From positions 1-64,000 of the forward strand of contig NZ_JACJKH010000009.1 of NCBI RefSeq assembly GCF_016900655.1: a stretch of DNA of 64,000 nt. The letters are read 5' to 3'. Origin of the DNA: Drancourtella massiliensis. Its GTDB lineage: Bacteria > Bacillota > Clostridia > Lachnospirales > Lachnospiraceae. The notes under the pieces were generated by a model. It was not told the DNA's origin. It saw nothing but the letters and a program-made list of their open reading frames with translations, and made no database searches. This document shows, in pieces, positions 33,156 to 42,864 of the stretch (its first letter is position 1; each line of letters begins with the position of its first letter). Made by a program: the position numbers and the translations under genes.

Positions 33156-35768
33156 TTAGTTGCCGTAGTAGGATTTCAGGTAAAGCTCTTTGATTTCGCT
33201 CATCAGCGGGTATCTCGGGTTTGCTCCTGTACACTGATCATTGAATGCCTGTTCTACCATTTCGTCCAGTGTAGCGAGGAAGTCTTCTTCCTTGATTCCC
33301 CATTCTTTGATCGTTTTCGGAATTCCGATTGCTTTCTTTAATTCTTCCAGTTTTTCACAGAATAATTCTACTGTCTCAGCATCATCCTTGCCGCAGATTC
33401 CTGCAAATCTTGCTGCCTCAGCATATCTTGCCTGAGCGTGCGGATACTGGTACTGTGAGAATGTTCCCATCTTAACCGGTACTTCTGCAGCATTGTAGCG
33501 GATTACGTTTGTCAGAAGCAGCGCATTTGCCACACCGTGCGGAATGTGGTGGAACGCACCAAGTTTGTGAGCCATGGAGTGGTTCAGTCCAAGGAATGCG
33601 TTGGCGAATGCCATACCTGCCATACAGGAAGCGTTTGCCATCTTCTCTCTCGCAATCGGGTCTGCCGCTCCCTTTTCGTAAGCTGCCGGAAGGTAATCAA
33701 ATACTGTCTTGATTGCCTTTAATGCAAGACCATCTGTATATTCTGTAGCCATGATGGATACATAAGCCTCGATCGCATGTGTCATAACGTCAATACCGGA
33801 TGCACTCGTCAGTCCTTTCGGCTGTGTCATCATGTTGTCAACATCAACGATCGCCATGTTTGGAAGTAATTCGTAGTCAGCCAGAGGCCATTTTACACCT
33901 GTGTCAGCGTCTGTGATGATCGCAAACGGTGTCACCTCGGAACCTGTACCTGAAGAAGTCGGGATTGCTACAAAGTAAGCTTTCTCTCCCATCTTAGGGA
34001 ATTTGTAAACTCTCTTCCGGATATCCATGAAGTCCATAGCCATGTCTTCAAAGTTTGCTTCCGGATGTTCATACATTACCCACATGATCTTTGCTGCGTC
34101 CATTGCGGATCCACCGCCAAGAGCGATGATTGTATCCGGCTCGAATGCTCTCATCTGGTCTGTACCTTTGAGTGCGCACTGTAAAGTCGGGTCCGGTGCC
34201 ACTTCGTAGAAGCATGTATGCTGAATTCCCATCTCATCGAGTTTTTCTTCGATCGGTTTTACATAACCATTCTTGTATAAGAATGTATCAGTAACGATGA
34301 ATGCTTTCTTTTTGTGCATCTCTGTTCCGAGCTCGTCGAGAGCCACCGGCATACATCCTTTTTTAAAGTAAACTTTTTCAGGTGTTCTGAACCAAAGCAT
34401 ATTCTCTCTCCTCTCGGCAACTGTCTTAATGTTGATCAGATGTTTCACTCCTACGTTTTCGGATACGGAGTTGCCTCCCCAGGATCCACATCCAAGTGTC
34501 AGAGATGGAGCAAGTTTGAAGTTGTATAAATCACCGATACCACCCTGGGAAGAAGGTGTGTTGATCAGGATACGGCAGGTCTTCATTGCTGCAGCATGTT
34601 TAGCCATTTTTTCTTTCTCTGCTGTATTGATGTACAGGGAAGAAGTATGTCCATATCCACCGTCTGCAACAAGCTGCTCTGCCTTTGCGATAGCCTCGTC
34701 AAATGTCTTCGCTTTATACATTGCAAGTACCGGAGAAAGTTTCTCATGAGCAAATTCTTCAGAGATATCTACGGATTCTACTTCACCGATCAGGATCTTT
34801 GTATTTTCAGGAACGTCTACTCCTGCAAGTTTTGCAATTGTGTATGCGCTCTGTCCTACGATCTTCGCATTCAGGGCACCGTTGATAATGATCGTTTTTC
34901 TTACTTTTTCGATCTCATCCTTCTTTAAGAAGTAGCATCCGCGATAAGCGAATTCTTTCTTTACTTCTTCGTATACACTCTCCAGAACAGTTACGGACTG
35001 TTCAGAAGCACAGATCATACCGTTATCAAACGTTTTAGAATGAATGATGGAGTTTACAGCAAGTTTGATGTCTGCTGTCTCATCAATAATTGCCGGTGTA
35101 TTTCCTGCACCTACTCCAAGTGCCGGTTTTCCGGAGGAGTATGCAGCTTTTACCATTCCAGGGCCGCCTGTAGCGAGGATAATATCAGCATCTCTCATGA
35201 CTTCATTTGTCAGTTCCAGAGACGGAACATCGATCCATCCGATAATGCCTTCCGGAGCACCTGCTTTGACAGCTGCGTCAAGCACAACTTTGGCTGCCGC
35301 AATCGTACATGCTTTTGCACGTGGATGCGGGCTGATAATGATTGCATTTCTTGTCTTTAACGCAATCAGTGTCTTGAAGATTGCTGTAGATGTCGGGTTT
35401 GTCGTAGGAATAACAGCGGCAATCAGACCGATTGGCTCTGCAATCTTTTTGATTCCGTATGCTGTGTCTTCTTCGATCACACCGCATGTCTTTGTATTTT
35501 TATATGCATTGTAAATATATTCAGCCGCATAGTGATTTTTAATAATCTTATCTTCGACAACGCCCATTCCGGTTTCTTCCACTGCCATCTTTGCCAGCGG
35601 GATACGAGCCTTGTTAGCTGCCATTGCTGCTTCAAAAAAGATCTTATCGACCTGTTCCTGTGTAAAAGTAGCAAATACCTTCTGAGCTTCTTTCATTGCT
35701 TTGATTTTTTCAATAAGAGCTTCCACATTGTCAATAATTGCTGGTGCTTCTTTTTTCTTTGTCGCCAT
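33156..35768 (-). CDS. adhE: Bifunctional acetaldehyde-CoA/alcohol dehydrogenase
   Basis: An 870-aa fusion enzyme that reduces acetyl-CoA to acetaldehyde and then to ethanol, oxidising two NADH. The aldehyde dehydrogenase half (about 1-440) has catalytic Cys253 in DNGMICASEQ. The iron-dependent alcohol dehydrogenase half (about 450-870) has GGGSAMDAAK, TSSGTGSEVTPFA and the metal-binding run HSMAHKLGAFHHIPHG. Length and domain order are standard, and such proteins form spirosomes. It is a major NADH sink in fermentation. Two Rex-like sites overlap the promoter, implying NADH/NAD+ control. Confidence 0.96.
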   Translation of the reverse strand: MATKKKEAPAIIDNVEALIEKIKAMKEAQKVFATFTQEQVDKIFFEAAMAANKARIPLAKMAVEETGMGVVEDKIIKNHYAAEYIYNAYKNTKTCGVIEEDTAYGIKKIAEPIGLIAAVIPTTNPTSTAIFKTLIALKTRNAIIISPHPRAKACTIAAAKVVLDAAVKAGAPEGIIGWIDVPSLELTNEVMRDADIILATGGPGMVKAAYSSGKPALGVGAGNTPAIIDETADIKLAVNSIIHSKTFDNGMICASEQSVTVLESVYEEVKKEFAYRGCYFLKKDEIEKVRKTIIINGALNAKIVGQSAYTIAKLAGVDVPENTKILIGEVESVDISEEFAHEKLSPVLAMYKAKTFDEAIAKAEQLVADGGYGHTSSLYINTAEKEKMAKHAAAMKTCRILINTPSSQGGIGDLYNFKLAPSLTLGCGSWGGNSVSENVGVKHLINIKTVAERRENMLWFRTPEKVYFKKGCMPVALDELGTEMHKKKAFIVTDTFLYKNGYVKPIEEKLDEMGIQHTCFYEVAPDPTLQCALKGTDQMRAFEPDTIIALGGGSAMDAAKIMWVMYEHPEANFEDMAMDFMDIRKRVYKFPKMGEKAYFVAIPTSSGTGSEVTPFAIITDADTGVKWPLADYELLPNMAIVDVDNMMTQPKGLTSASGIDVMTHAIEAYVSIMATEYTDGLALKAIKTVFDYLPAAYEKGAADPIAREKMANASCMAGMAFANAFLGLNHSMAHKLGAFHHIPHGVANALLLTNVIRYNAAEVPVKMGTFSQYQYPHAQARYAEAARFAGICGKDDAETVELFCEKLEELKKAIGIPKTIKEWGIKEEDFLATLDEMVEQAFNDQCTGANPRYPLMSEIKELYLKSYYGN

Positions 35769-35818
35769 GCTTATCTTCCTCCTAAACTCTAAAACGTTTT
35801 TATCGTTTCACTGTGCTT

Positions 35819-35847
35819 AGTATAGTTCATCGTTAATTATTTGTCAA
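35819..35847 (-). promoter_or_regulatory. adhE promoter
   Basis: Minus strand: perfect -35 TTGACA (35842-35847), a 17-nt spacer and -10 TATACT (35819-35824). Leader of about 45 nt before the ATG, with AGGAGG. Confidence 0.82.
35830..35847 (-). promoter_or_regulatory. Rex-like operator covering the adhE -35
   Basis: Minus strand TTGACAA-N4-TTAACGA matches the clostridial Rex consensus TTGTTAA-N4-TTAACAA at 11 of 14 positions. It starts at the -35 hexamer and extends into the spacer, so a bound Rex would block RNA polymerase. Confidence 0.5.
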
Positions 35848-35854
35848 TTCATTT

Positions 35855-35872
35855 TTGATAATTTTTTAACGA
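35855..35872 (-). promoter_or_regulatory. Second Rex-like operator upstream of adhE
   Basis: Minus strand TCGTTAA-N4-TTATCAA matches the Rex consensus at 12 of 14 positions. It ends 7 bp upstream of the -35, in the position of a second repressor site. Confidence 0.5.
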
Positions 35873-35969
35873 AGAAAACTCTTTCTACTTTTTGCATAAA
35901 CGAATGCCTGATTTTATGATTGTCTTCGTCATTTTTCCGATTACTTTATGACTGTAACTCATTTCTAAA

Positions 35970-36006
35970 ACATAAAAAACGGCTTTCCATAAAAGGAAAA
36001 CCGTTT
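35970..36006 (-). terminator. Terminator of the S10-spc-alpha superoperon
   Basis: A 12-bp stem with one G-T mismatch (AAACGGCTTTCC/GGAAAACCGTTT, loop of 6 nt), followed on the minus strand by TTTATG. It lies 12 nt after the rplQ stop. Confidence 0.8.
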
Positions 36007-36018
36007 ATGTTCTCAATA

Positions 36019-36546
36019 TTAAACTAACTCGATGAATACTTCCATCGCAGCGTCACCTTTACGCTGTCCAATCTTTACGATTCTTGTGTAACCACCGTTA
36101 CGTCCTTCGTATTTCGGAGCGATCTCTGTGAATAATTTTTCAACAAGATCTACTTCCTTCGGAGCTTTCTTCTTTCCGTCTACAACTTCTTTAACCGGAA
36201 CGAGAACTTTCAGCATCTGGCGGCGTGCATGCAGTCTGGATGGAAGATCTTTTTTGATCTTCTTCTCAACTTCATCGTAAACGGTTACTTTCTTTCCGTC
36301 TACAACTTCTTTCACGCGCTTTCCGTCAGCATCTTTACGTGCAACTTTTGCTGTTACAGTTACTTCTTCGAAGTTATCTTTTTCTTTTACAGCCATTGCA
36401 ATCAGACCTTCAGCGATTTTGCGGATTTCTTTCGCTTTCGCTTCTGTTGTTCTGATTCTTCCATGATTTAAAAGAGCTGTAACCTGATTTCTTAACAGAG
36501 CCTTTCTTAAATCACTTCTTCTTCCAAGCTTTCTATACTTTGCCAT
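36019..36546 (-). CDS. rplQ: Ribosomal protein L17, with long internal insertion
   Basis: Large-subunit protein near the peptide exit region. The ends match L17 closely (RKLGRRSDLRKALLRNQVTALL; GGYTRIVKIGQRKGDAAMEVFIEL). The protein is 175 aa, against about 115-130 in most bacteria. The extra residues lie between about 56 and 130, are Lys/Glu/Val-rich, and contain the segment VKEVVDGKK twice. The DNA encoding these copies is near-identical. Last gene of the ribosomal superoperon, followed by a terminator. Confidence 0.93.
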   Translation of the reverse strand: MAKYRKLGRRSDLRKALLRNQVTALLNHGRIRTTEAKAKEIRKIAEGLIAMAVKEKDNFEEVTVTAKVARKDADGKRVKEVVDGKKVTVYDEVEKKIKKDLPSRLHARRQMLKVLVPVKEVVDGKKKAPKEVDLVEKLFTEIAPKYEGRNGGYTRIVKIGQRKGDAAMEVFIELV

Positions 36547-36585
36547 TGTTCTTTTCCTCCATTATTTACATCTGATTATGCATCT

Positions 36586-36636
36586 TCGGGCTTACTAGTC
36601 AAATGCCCTGCCGCGCACATCGGGCTTACCGGCAGG
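36586..36636 (-). repeat. Direct repeat and hairpin in the rpoA-rplQ spacer
   Basis: TCGGGCTTAC occurs at 36586-36595 and again at 36620-36629. The second copy sits in the loop of a 7-bp hairpin (CCTGCCG 36607-36613/CGGCAGG 36630-36636). There is no T-run, so it is not an intrinsic terminator. Confidence 0.6.
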
Positions 36637-36651
36637 AAATTATCTTATTCT

Positions 36652-37611
36652 CTATTCCTCTCCCTGGCTGAGTTCGAGGCCGAGTTCTTTCAATTTTGCT
36701 AACACTTCTTCTAAAGACTTACGTCCCAGATTACGTACTTTCATCATATCCTCAGGAGTTCTGTTTGTCAGCTCTTCTACGGTATTGATTCCAGCTCTCT
36801 TCAGGCAGTTGTAAGAACGAACAGAAAGTTCCAGCTCATCGATACTCATCTCAAGAACTTTTTCTTTCTCATCATCTTCTTTTTCGATCATCACTTCAGC
36901 AGCCTGAGCCACTTCGGAGAGATCAATAAAGAGCTTCAGATGTTCGTTTAACACTTTTGCCGCAAGGCTGACTGCCTCATCCGGAAGCAGGGTACCGTTT
37001 GTATATACATCCAGCGTCAGCTTATCATAGTCTGTAATCTGTCCGACACGAGTATTCTGTACAGTCAGATTTACACGCTCTACAGGAGTGTAGATAGAAT
37101 CAATCGGGATCACGCCGATCGGAAGATCTTCCTTCTTGTTCTTATCCGAGCTTACATAACCTCTTCCTTTTGTGATGGTCAGCTCCATGTAAAGCTTGCT
37201 GTCTGCTCCACCGTTCAGCGTAGCAATGACAACATCCGGATTCATGATTTCAATATCAGAATCCACCTGAATATCAGCGCCTGTTACAACGCCTTCTCCT
37301 TCAAATTCGATATAAGCTGTTTTTGGTTCGTCTGTTTCTGAAGTGTTTTTAATCGCCAATGTCTTCAGATTCATGATAATCTCAGTAACGTCTTCCTTCA
37401 CTCCCGGAATGGAACTGAATTCATGAAGTACACCATCGATCTTTACCTGGCTAATTGCAGCTCCAGGCAGAGAGGACAGCATAATTCTTCTCAGACTGTT
37501 TCCGAGTGTTGTTCCGTAGCCTCTTTCCAGCGGCTCCACAACAAATCTGCCGTATCTTTTATCTTCTGACATTTCTGTGATTTCGATATTCGGTTTATTA
37601 AAATCAAACAC
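36652..37611 (-). CDS. rpoA: RNA polymerase alpha subunit
   Basis: A 319-aa alpha subunit with the N-terminal assembly domain ([25 protein letters not shown]) and the C-terminal DNA-binding domain with helix-hairpin-helix ([34 protein letters not shown]). Standard length. Lies between rpsD (39-nt gap) and rplQ (105-nt gap containing a hairpin), as in the alpha operon. Confidence 0.97.
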   Translation of the reverse strand: MFDFNKPNIEITEMSEDKRYGRFVVEPLERGYGTTLGNSLRRIMLSSLPGAAISQVKIDGVLHEFSSIPGVKEDVTEIIMNLKTLAIKNTSETDEPKTAYIEFEGEGVVTGADIQVDSDIEIMNPDVVIATLNGGADSKLYMELTITKGRGYVSSDKNKKEDLPIGVIPIDSIYTPVERVNLTVQNTRVGQITDYDKLTLDVYTNGTLLPDEAVSLAAKVLNEHLKLFIDLSEVAQAAEVMIEKEDDEKEKVLEMSIDELELSVRSYNCLKRAGINTVEELTNRTPEDMMKVRNLGRKSLEEVLAKLKELGLELSQGEE

Positions 37612-37650
37612 TATAAGTTCCCTCCTGCTATCAGCACGTTTTACGGGTTA

Positions 37651-38244
37651 TTATTTAGAATATAATTCGACGATCAGCATTTCATCAACCGGTACATCGA
37701 TCTCATCGCGTGTCGGAAGTTCCTTTACTGTTCCTTTTAAGCTTTCTGCATCTACATCTAACCATGCCGGTACAAGACGTCCTGCTGTTACCTCAAGGAT
37801 ATCTTTATATCTCTGAGAACCTTTGCATTTCTCTTTGATTTCGATTACATCACCGGCCTTTACAAGGTAGGACGGAATATTCACCTGCTTGCCGTTTACG
37901 AGTACGTGCTTGTGATCAACGATCTGTCTTGCTTCGCGTCTTGTTCTGGCAAATCCCATACGGAAGATGATGTTGTCAAGACGTGTTTCAAGAAGGATCA
38001 TCAGGTTTGTACCTGTCATACCGTTCATCTGTTTTGCTCTCTTGTAGTAGTTACGGAACGGTTTTTCTAATACGCCGTAGATGAATTTTGCTTTCTGCTT
38101 TTCACGTAACTGAAGTGCATACTCGCTCATTTTTCTATTAGATCTTTTTAACTGTCTTTTGGACTTTTTATCAATTCCTAAATAAATCGGATCCATTCCG
38201 AGGGAACGGCATCTTTTCAGAACCGGAACTCTATTTACTGCCAT
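37651..38244 (-). CDS. rpsD: Ribosomal protein S4
   Basis: A 197-aa primary 16S-binding protein. The S4 RNA-binding domain is evident (LLETRLDNIIFRMGFARTRREARQIVDHKHVLVNG). It lacks the N-terminal four-Cys zinc site found in many S4 proteins, so it is the zinc-free form. In other bacteria S4 represses its own operon through a leader; whether that occurs here is not known. Confidence 0.97.
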   Translation of the reverse strand: MAVNRVPVLKRCRSLGMDPIYLGIDKKSKRQLKRSNRKMSEYALQLREKQKAKFIYGVLEKPFRNYYKRAKQMNGMTGTNLMILLETRLDNIIFRMGFARTRREARQIVDHKHVLVNGKQVNIPSYLVKAGDVIEIKEKCKGSQRYKDILEVTAGRLVPAWLDVDAESLKGTVKELPTRDEIDVPVDEMLIVELYSK

Positions 38245-38260
38245 GCTCTTTTCCTCCTAA

Positions 38261-38656
<396 letters not shown>

Positions 38657-38688
38657 TTAAACTAACCTACTTTCTTGAATATTGTGTA

Positions 38689-39057
38689 CTATTTCTTCTT
38701 ATTTGCTACTGTTCTCTTCGGACCTTTTCTTGTTCTGGCATTTGTCTTTGTCTTCTGTCCACGAACCGGAAGTCCTTTTCTATGACGGATTCCTCTGTAG
38801 CATCCGATTTCCTGTAATCTCTTGATGTTCATAGCGATCTCTCTTCTAAGATCACCTTCAACAACCTGAGTTTCATCGATAACAGAGCTGATTCTCTTAA
38901 CTTCTTCGTCTGTCAGATCTCTGCATCTTGTGTCAGGATTTACTCCTGCTTCTGTTAAGATACGGTTGGAACTTACTCTTCCGATTCCGTAGATGTAAGT
39001 CAGACCGATTTCTACACGTTTGTCTCTTGGTAAGTCAACACCTGCAATACGAGCCAT
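38689..39057 (-). CDS. rpsM: Ribosomal protein S13
   Basis: A 122-aa head protein contacting 16S rRNA and the large subunit. Signature blocks: [26 protein letters not shown] and [25 protein letters not shown]. It follows rpmJ after an unusually long spacer of 274 nt (39058-39331) that is full of hairpins. Confidence 0.97.
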   Translation of the reverse strand: MARIAGVDLPRDKRVEIGLTYIYGIGRVSSNRILTEAGVNPDTRCRDLTDEEVKRISSVIDETQVVEGDLRREIAMNIKRLQEIGCYRGIRHRKGLPVRGQKTKTNARTRKGPKRTVANKKK

Positions 39058-39107
39058 ACTTGTTTTCCTCCATTTTTACATGTTTTGTTTCATATTGTCT
39101 TTAACTG

Positions 39108-39279
39108 GGGCATACCGTATTTGACGGAATACTGATGTGCCCAGGCATATCCGGTATGTTAAATATGCCCTTTCCGGCAACCTTTGGGTTCATGACTGCC
39201 GGTATTAGAAGCAATATACAATGGCCCATCCTGCGGTGCCTTGTATATTTAAAATAGCGCTACACACCGCCTGGCGTGT
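39108..39279 (-). repeat. Array of five consecutive hairpins in the rpmJ-rpsM spacer
   Basis: In the 274-nt non-coding spacer I can pair: (1) 39108-39113 with 39137-39142, with inner GTATT/AATAC; (2) GGCATAT/ATATGCC at 39144-39169; (3) CCGGCA/TGCCGG at 39174-39202; (4) ATATACAA/TTGTATAT at 39214-39248, with inner GGC/GCC; (5) ACACCGCC/GGCGTGT with a bulge, ending near 39279. No T-runs follow, so these are not terminators. The spacer has no ORF. It may be a structured regulatory or processing region, or an inserted non-coding element. Confidence 0.65.
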
Positions 39280-39331
39280 CACACTATCAGCCGCCTAATT
39301 CATGTTCCAAATCACTGCTTTGTCAGCCTGA

Positions 39332-39445
39332 TTAGCCCTGACGCTGTTTGTGCTTCGGATTTTCGCAGATAATTCTGATACTGCCTTTTCTCTTGATAAC
39401 TTTGCATTTTTCGCAAATCGGTTTTACTGATGATCTAACCTTCAT
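39332..39445 (-). CDS. rpmJ: Ribosomal protein L36 (zinc form)
   Basis: A 37-aa protein read directly from the sequence: [16 protein letters not shown]... ending HKQRQG. It has the zinc ligands Cys11, Cys14, Cys27 and His32 of the C+ form. ATG 39445 is preceded by AAGGAGG. It lies between infA and rpsM, its usual place. Confidence 0.96.
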   Translation of the reverse strand: MKVRSSVKPICEKCKVIKRKGSIRIICENPKHKQRQG

Positions 39446-39560
39446 GTCAAATCCTCCTTTCATACCTTGTAAACCTACTGTTGCTGCCGTTTGTGCGGAC
39501 TTCGCCCACGAACGGCATCTAATATTATAGTTTTTCTCTCTTCAAAAGTCAATACTTTTT

Positions 39561-39779
39561 TTATTTATCTCTCCAGATAATTCTTCCTTTAGATAAATCA
39601 TACGGTGAAAGTTCCAGAGTTACTTTGTCACCCGGTAAGATTTTGATAAAATTCATGCGGAGCTTTCCACTGATGTGTGCAAGCACCTGGTGTCCGTTTT
39701 CCAGTTCTACCTGGAACATTGCGTTTGGCAGTTTCTCAACAACAGTTCCTTCAATTTCGATTACGTCAGCCTTTGACAT
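39561..39779 (-). CDS. infA: Translation initiation factor IF-1
   Basis: A 72-aa S1/OB-fold factor that occupies the ribosomal A site during initiation. Sequence blocks: [26 protein letters not shown] and [27 protein letters not shown]. Standard size, in standard place after map and the KOW gene. Confidence 0.97.
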   Translation of the reverse strand: MSKADVIEIEGTVVEKLPNAMFQVELENGHQVLAHISGKLRMNFIKILPGDKVTLELSPYDLSKGRIIWRDK

Positions 39780-39804
39780 GCTGTTCCTCCTTTTTGAATC
39801 CCTT

Positions 39805-40053
39805 TTACATGTGTTCTTTCTGATATTTTTTTATGAATGAACGGATGGAAATATCCGTCATTTCCTTCTCTTCCAGCTTTTCTTTGATCAGCTGGACATG
39901 CATGACTTTTTTTGCTTTCGGCCTCTCCATAGTCCGGATCTTCCCGTCCGAAAGCAGAAGCATCTGATCTCTTTCTTCTATTATAATATAAAGCTTTCCT
40001 TTGTCATGCCCTGCAAGTGATCTCACAAGCATTCCCGGTTCATAACTTAACAT
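39805..40053 (-). CDS. KOW-domain RNA-binding protein
   Basis: An 82-aa small basic protein beginning with a KOW-like segment ([23 protein letters not shown]). It resembles the L14e/KOW-domain proteins commonly found between map and infA in clostridia; its function is not established. Its start follows the map stop directly. Confidence 0.85.
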   Translation of the reverse strand: MLSYEPGMLVRSLAGHDKGKLYIIIEERDQMLLLSDGKIRTMERPKAKKVMHVQLIKEKLEEKEMTDISIRSFIKKYQKEHM

Positions 40054-40830
40054 CTAAGTCTCCTCTTTGCCCTCTTCCTCCGACAATGTCAAAATTTTCG
40101 GTTCTCCCTCTGTAATCAGAATGGTATTTTCATAGTGTGCGGAAGGTTTCCTGTCTTTTGTCACCACAGTCCAGCCATCCCTCATCCATTTGACATCCGC
40201 TGTCCCAAGATTAATCATCGGTTCAACCGCAAGGGTCATTCCTGCCTTCAGCCTCAGTCCTCTGCGCGGCATTGCGAAGTTTGGAATCTGGGGATCTTCA
40301 TGCAGCTTCGTTCCGATCCCATGGCCGCAAAGTTCCCTGACAACTCCATACCCGAAATATCCGGCATATGTTCCGATTGCGCGGGAAATATCATATAAAT
40401 GATAACCCTCTTTTGCATATTTCATACCTTCAAAGAAACTTTGCCTCGTCACTTCCACGAGTTTTCTGACTTCTTCTCCCGCATCTCCCAGTATGTGCGT
40501 CCTGGCAGCATCGGAATGATAGCCTTTGTAAATAACCCCTGCATCCAGAGAAACGATATCTCCTTCTCTTATGATTCTGTGCCGGTCCGGAATTCCATGT
40601 ACGACTTCCTCATTGACAGATACACAGATCGAAGCCGGATATCCATTATAACCGAGGAAGGAGGGAGTGCATCCGTAACTTCGGATGATCTCCTCCCCCA
40701 GATGATCAATATCAGCGGTTGACATCCCCGGCCGGATTCCCCTTCCAAGCTCCCTGTGAACTTCTCCAAGAATTCTTCCGGCTTCCGTCATCAACTCTAT
40801 CTCGCGGGCTGATTTGATTTTCACGGACAT
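40054..40830 (-). CDS. map: Methionine aminopeptidase, type I
   Basis: A 258-aa metalloprotease that removes the N-terminal Met from nascent proteins. The metal-binding residues appear in order: VSLDAGVIYKGYHSDAARTH (two Asp), ELCGHGIGTKLHEDPQIPNF (His), AVEPMINLG (Glu) and YENTILITEGEP (Glu). Adjacent to adk with a 2-nt gap. Confidence 0.96.
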   Translation of the reverse strand: MSVKIKSAREIELMTEAGRILGEVHRELGRGIRPGMSTADIDHLGEEIIRSYGCTPSFLGYNGYPASICVSVNEEVVHGIPDRHRIIREGDIVSLDAGVIYKGYHSDAARTHILGDAGEEVRKLVEVTRQSFFEGMKYAKEGYHLYDISRAIGTYAGYFGYGVVRELCGHGIGTKLHEDPQIPNFAMPRRGLRLKAGMTLAVEPMINLGTADVKWMRDGWTVVTKDRKPSAHYENTILITEGEPKILTLSEEEGKEET

Positions 40831-40832
40831 TT

Positions 40833-41477
40833 TTATTCTCCAAGAATTTTTACAATTGCTGCGAATACGTCGTCAATGTCGACTGTTCCGTCTACTTCAC
40901 GCAGAATACCTGCATTGTTGTAGTAGTCAATCAGCGGCTGTGTCTGCTCATGGTATACGTTCAAGCGCTTCTGAACTGTTTCCGGTTTGTCGTCATCTCT
41001 CAAAATCAGCTCTTTACCGCAAACATCGCAGATATTCTCCTGTTTCGGCGCAGCATAGACAATATGGTATGTAGCTCCACATCCGACACACGCTCTTCTT
41101 CCGCCCATACGGTTTACAATATTCTCATCCGGAACATCTACATCAATTGCATAATCCATTTTTTCACCAAGTGCGGCAAGTGCCTTGTCAAGAGCCTCTG
41201 CCTGCGGAATTGTACGCGGAAATCCGTCGAGTACATATCCGTTTTTGCAGTCATCCTGTTTTACACGGTCAATTACAAGATCTACTGTCAGTTCGTCCGG
41301 CACAAGAAGTCCCTGATCCATGTATTCTTTTGCTTTTTTTCCAAGTTCTGTTCCCTCTTTAATATTTGCCCGGAAAATGTCTCCCGTGGAAATGTGAGGA
41401 ATCTGGTATTTTGCCGCGATCTTCTTTGCCTGGGTTCCTTTACCTGCCCCCGGTGCACCTAACATAATTACTTTCAT
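40833..41477 (-). CDS. adk: Adenylate kinase (zinc form)
   Basis: A 214-aa enzyme that interconverts ATP + AMP and 2 ADP. Walker A is GAPGAGKGT near the N-terminus. The long LID contains four cysteines (CVGC... and CDVC) that bind zinc. I chose ATG 41477, which has GGAGG at correct spacing, over an in-frame ATG 15 nt upstream. Located between secY and map in the spc operon, as in most Firmicutes. Confidence 0.96.
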   Translation of the reverse strand: MKVIMLGAPGAGKGTQAKKIAAKYQIPHISTGDIFRANIKEGTELGKKAKEYMDQGLLVPDELTVDLVIDRVKQDDCKNGYVLDGFPRTIPQAEALDKALAALGEKMDYAIDVDVPDENIVNRMGGRRACVGCGATYHIVYAAPKQENICDVCGKELILRDDDKPETVQKRLNVYHEQTQPLIDYYNNAGILREVDGTVDIDDVFAAIVKILGE

Positions 41478-41547
41478 ACTGCGTACCTCCATATTATCTC
41501 TTTATAGAACTTTAACTCGCGAAAAAATCTTCCGCGAGCTAAAATCA

Positions 41548-42864
41548 TCAGGTATTTAAAAATCCTTTGTAATTACGAACAAGCATCATGGATTCGACTT
41601 TCTTGATTGTTTCCAGAACGACACCTACGATAATAATCATGGATGTTCCTCCGAAAGAAACATTTGCACCGAATACTCCGTTGAAGAAGAACGGAATAAT
41701 CTGTACAATTACAAGACCGCACGCTCCGATGAAAATGATATAATTCAGGATCTTTGTCAAATATTCGACCGTCGGTTTTCCTGGTCTGATACCAAGGATA
41801 AAACCTCCGCTTTTTTTCATATTGTTTGCAATTTCCATCGGATTGAATGTAATACTCGTATAGAAATATGCAAAAAATACTGTCAGGAGGATATATACGA
41901 TTAATCCCCATGAATACTGAAGATTTGATGGATCACACCAGTTGTTTGAATTCAGGCCTCTCAGTATTTCACTTCCGATACCGTCCCCGTCTCCTTTTCC
42001 AAGGAAAGAAGCGATAACAATAGGGAACTGCATCAGAGAAGATGCGAAGATAACCGGGATTACTCCTGCTGTGTTAACCTTCAGTGGAATATTGGTAGAC
42101 TGCCCGCCTATTGTTTTTCTTCCGACAACCTTCTGAGAATACTGTACCGGAATCTTCCGAACCGCATCCTGCAGAATGATAACAAAAACAATCACTACAA
42201 GCAGAATCAACAGGATAATAACAGCCGCGAGAGCTGCATTAGCAAGACTTTTACCGCTCATAAACTGACTGTATAACGTCACGAAGTCCTGTGGAATTCT
42301 GGAGAGAATGTTGATCAGAAGTACGATGGAAATACCGTTTCCAACACCTTTTTCTGTAATACGTTCACCAATCCACATCAACAAAGTAGAACCGGCTGTC
42401 AGTGTCATGATGACAACAGCTGCATTCACAAAATTAAACTCTACAAGAAGACCCTGACGTCCAAATCCGATTGCCATTGCAGCAGACTCGATTAATGCGA
42501 GCGCAACTGTAAGATAACGCGTAATCGCCGTCATCTTCTTTCTTCCTTCTTCTCCTTCTTTCTGGAGCTCTTCCAACTTCGGAATCGCAATTGTAAGAAG
42601 CTGAACGATAATTGAGGAAGTGATGTACGGCGTAATGCTCAACGCAAAAACGGACATCTGGGTAAAGGAACCTCCGGTAAATGCATCAAAAAAGTTAAAT
42701 GCATCTCCGGTCTGGCTCGCAAAAAAGTTCTGGATGTATGTCGGATCCACCCCCGGTGTCGGGAGTTCGGATCCGAGTCTTACAACAATCAGCATCAAAA
42801 ATGTGAAGAACAGTCTCTGTCTGATCTCTTCAACCTGAAATGCCCTACGGACTGTCTGAAGCAA
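41548..42864 (-). CDS. secY: Preprotein translocase subunit SecY
   Basis: A 438-aa, ten-helix channel of the Sec translocon. Family blocks: MSVFALSITPYITSSIIVQLL, SQKVVGRKTIGGQSTNIPLKVN and GGFILGIRPGKPT. Overlaps nothing; its start directly follows the rplO stop. Standard length. Confidence 0.97.
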   Translation of the reverse strand: MLQTVRRAFQVEEIRQRLFFTFLMLIVVRLGSELPTPGVDPTYIQNFFASQTGDAFNFFDAFTGGSFTQMSVFALSITPYITSSIIVQLLTIAIPKLEELQKEGEEGRKKMTAITRYLTVALALIESAAMAIGFGRQGLLVEFNFVNAAVVIMTLTAGSTLLMWIGERITEKGVGNGISIVLLINILSRIPQDFVTLYSQFMSGKSLANAALAAVIILLILLVVIVFVIILQDAVRKIPVQYSQKVVGRKTIGGQSTNIPLKVNTAGVIPVIFASSLMQFPIVIASFLGKGDGDGIGSEILRGLNSNNWCDPSNLQYSWGLIVYILLTVFFAYFYTSITFNPMEIANNMKKSGGFILGIRPGKPTVEYLTKILNYIIFIGACGLVIVQIIPFFFNGVFGANVSFGGTSMIIIVGVVLETIKKVESMMLVRNYKGFLNT

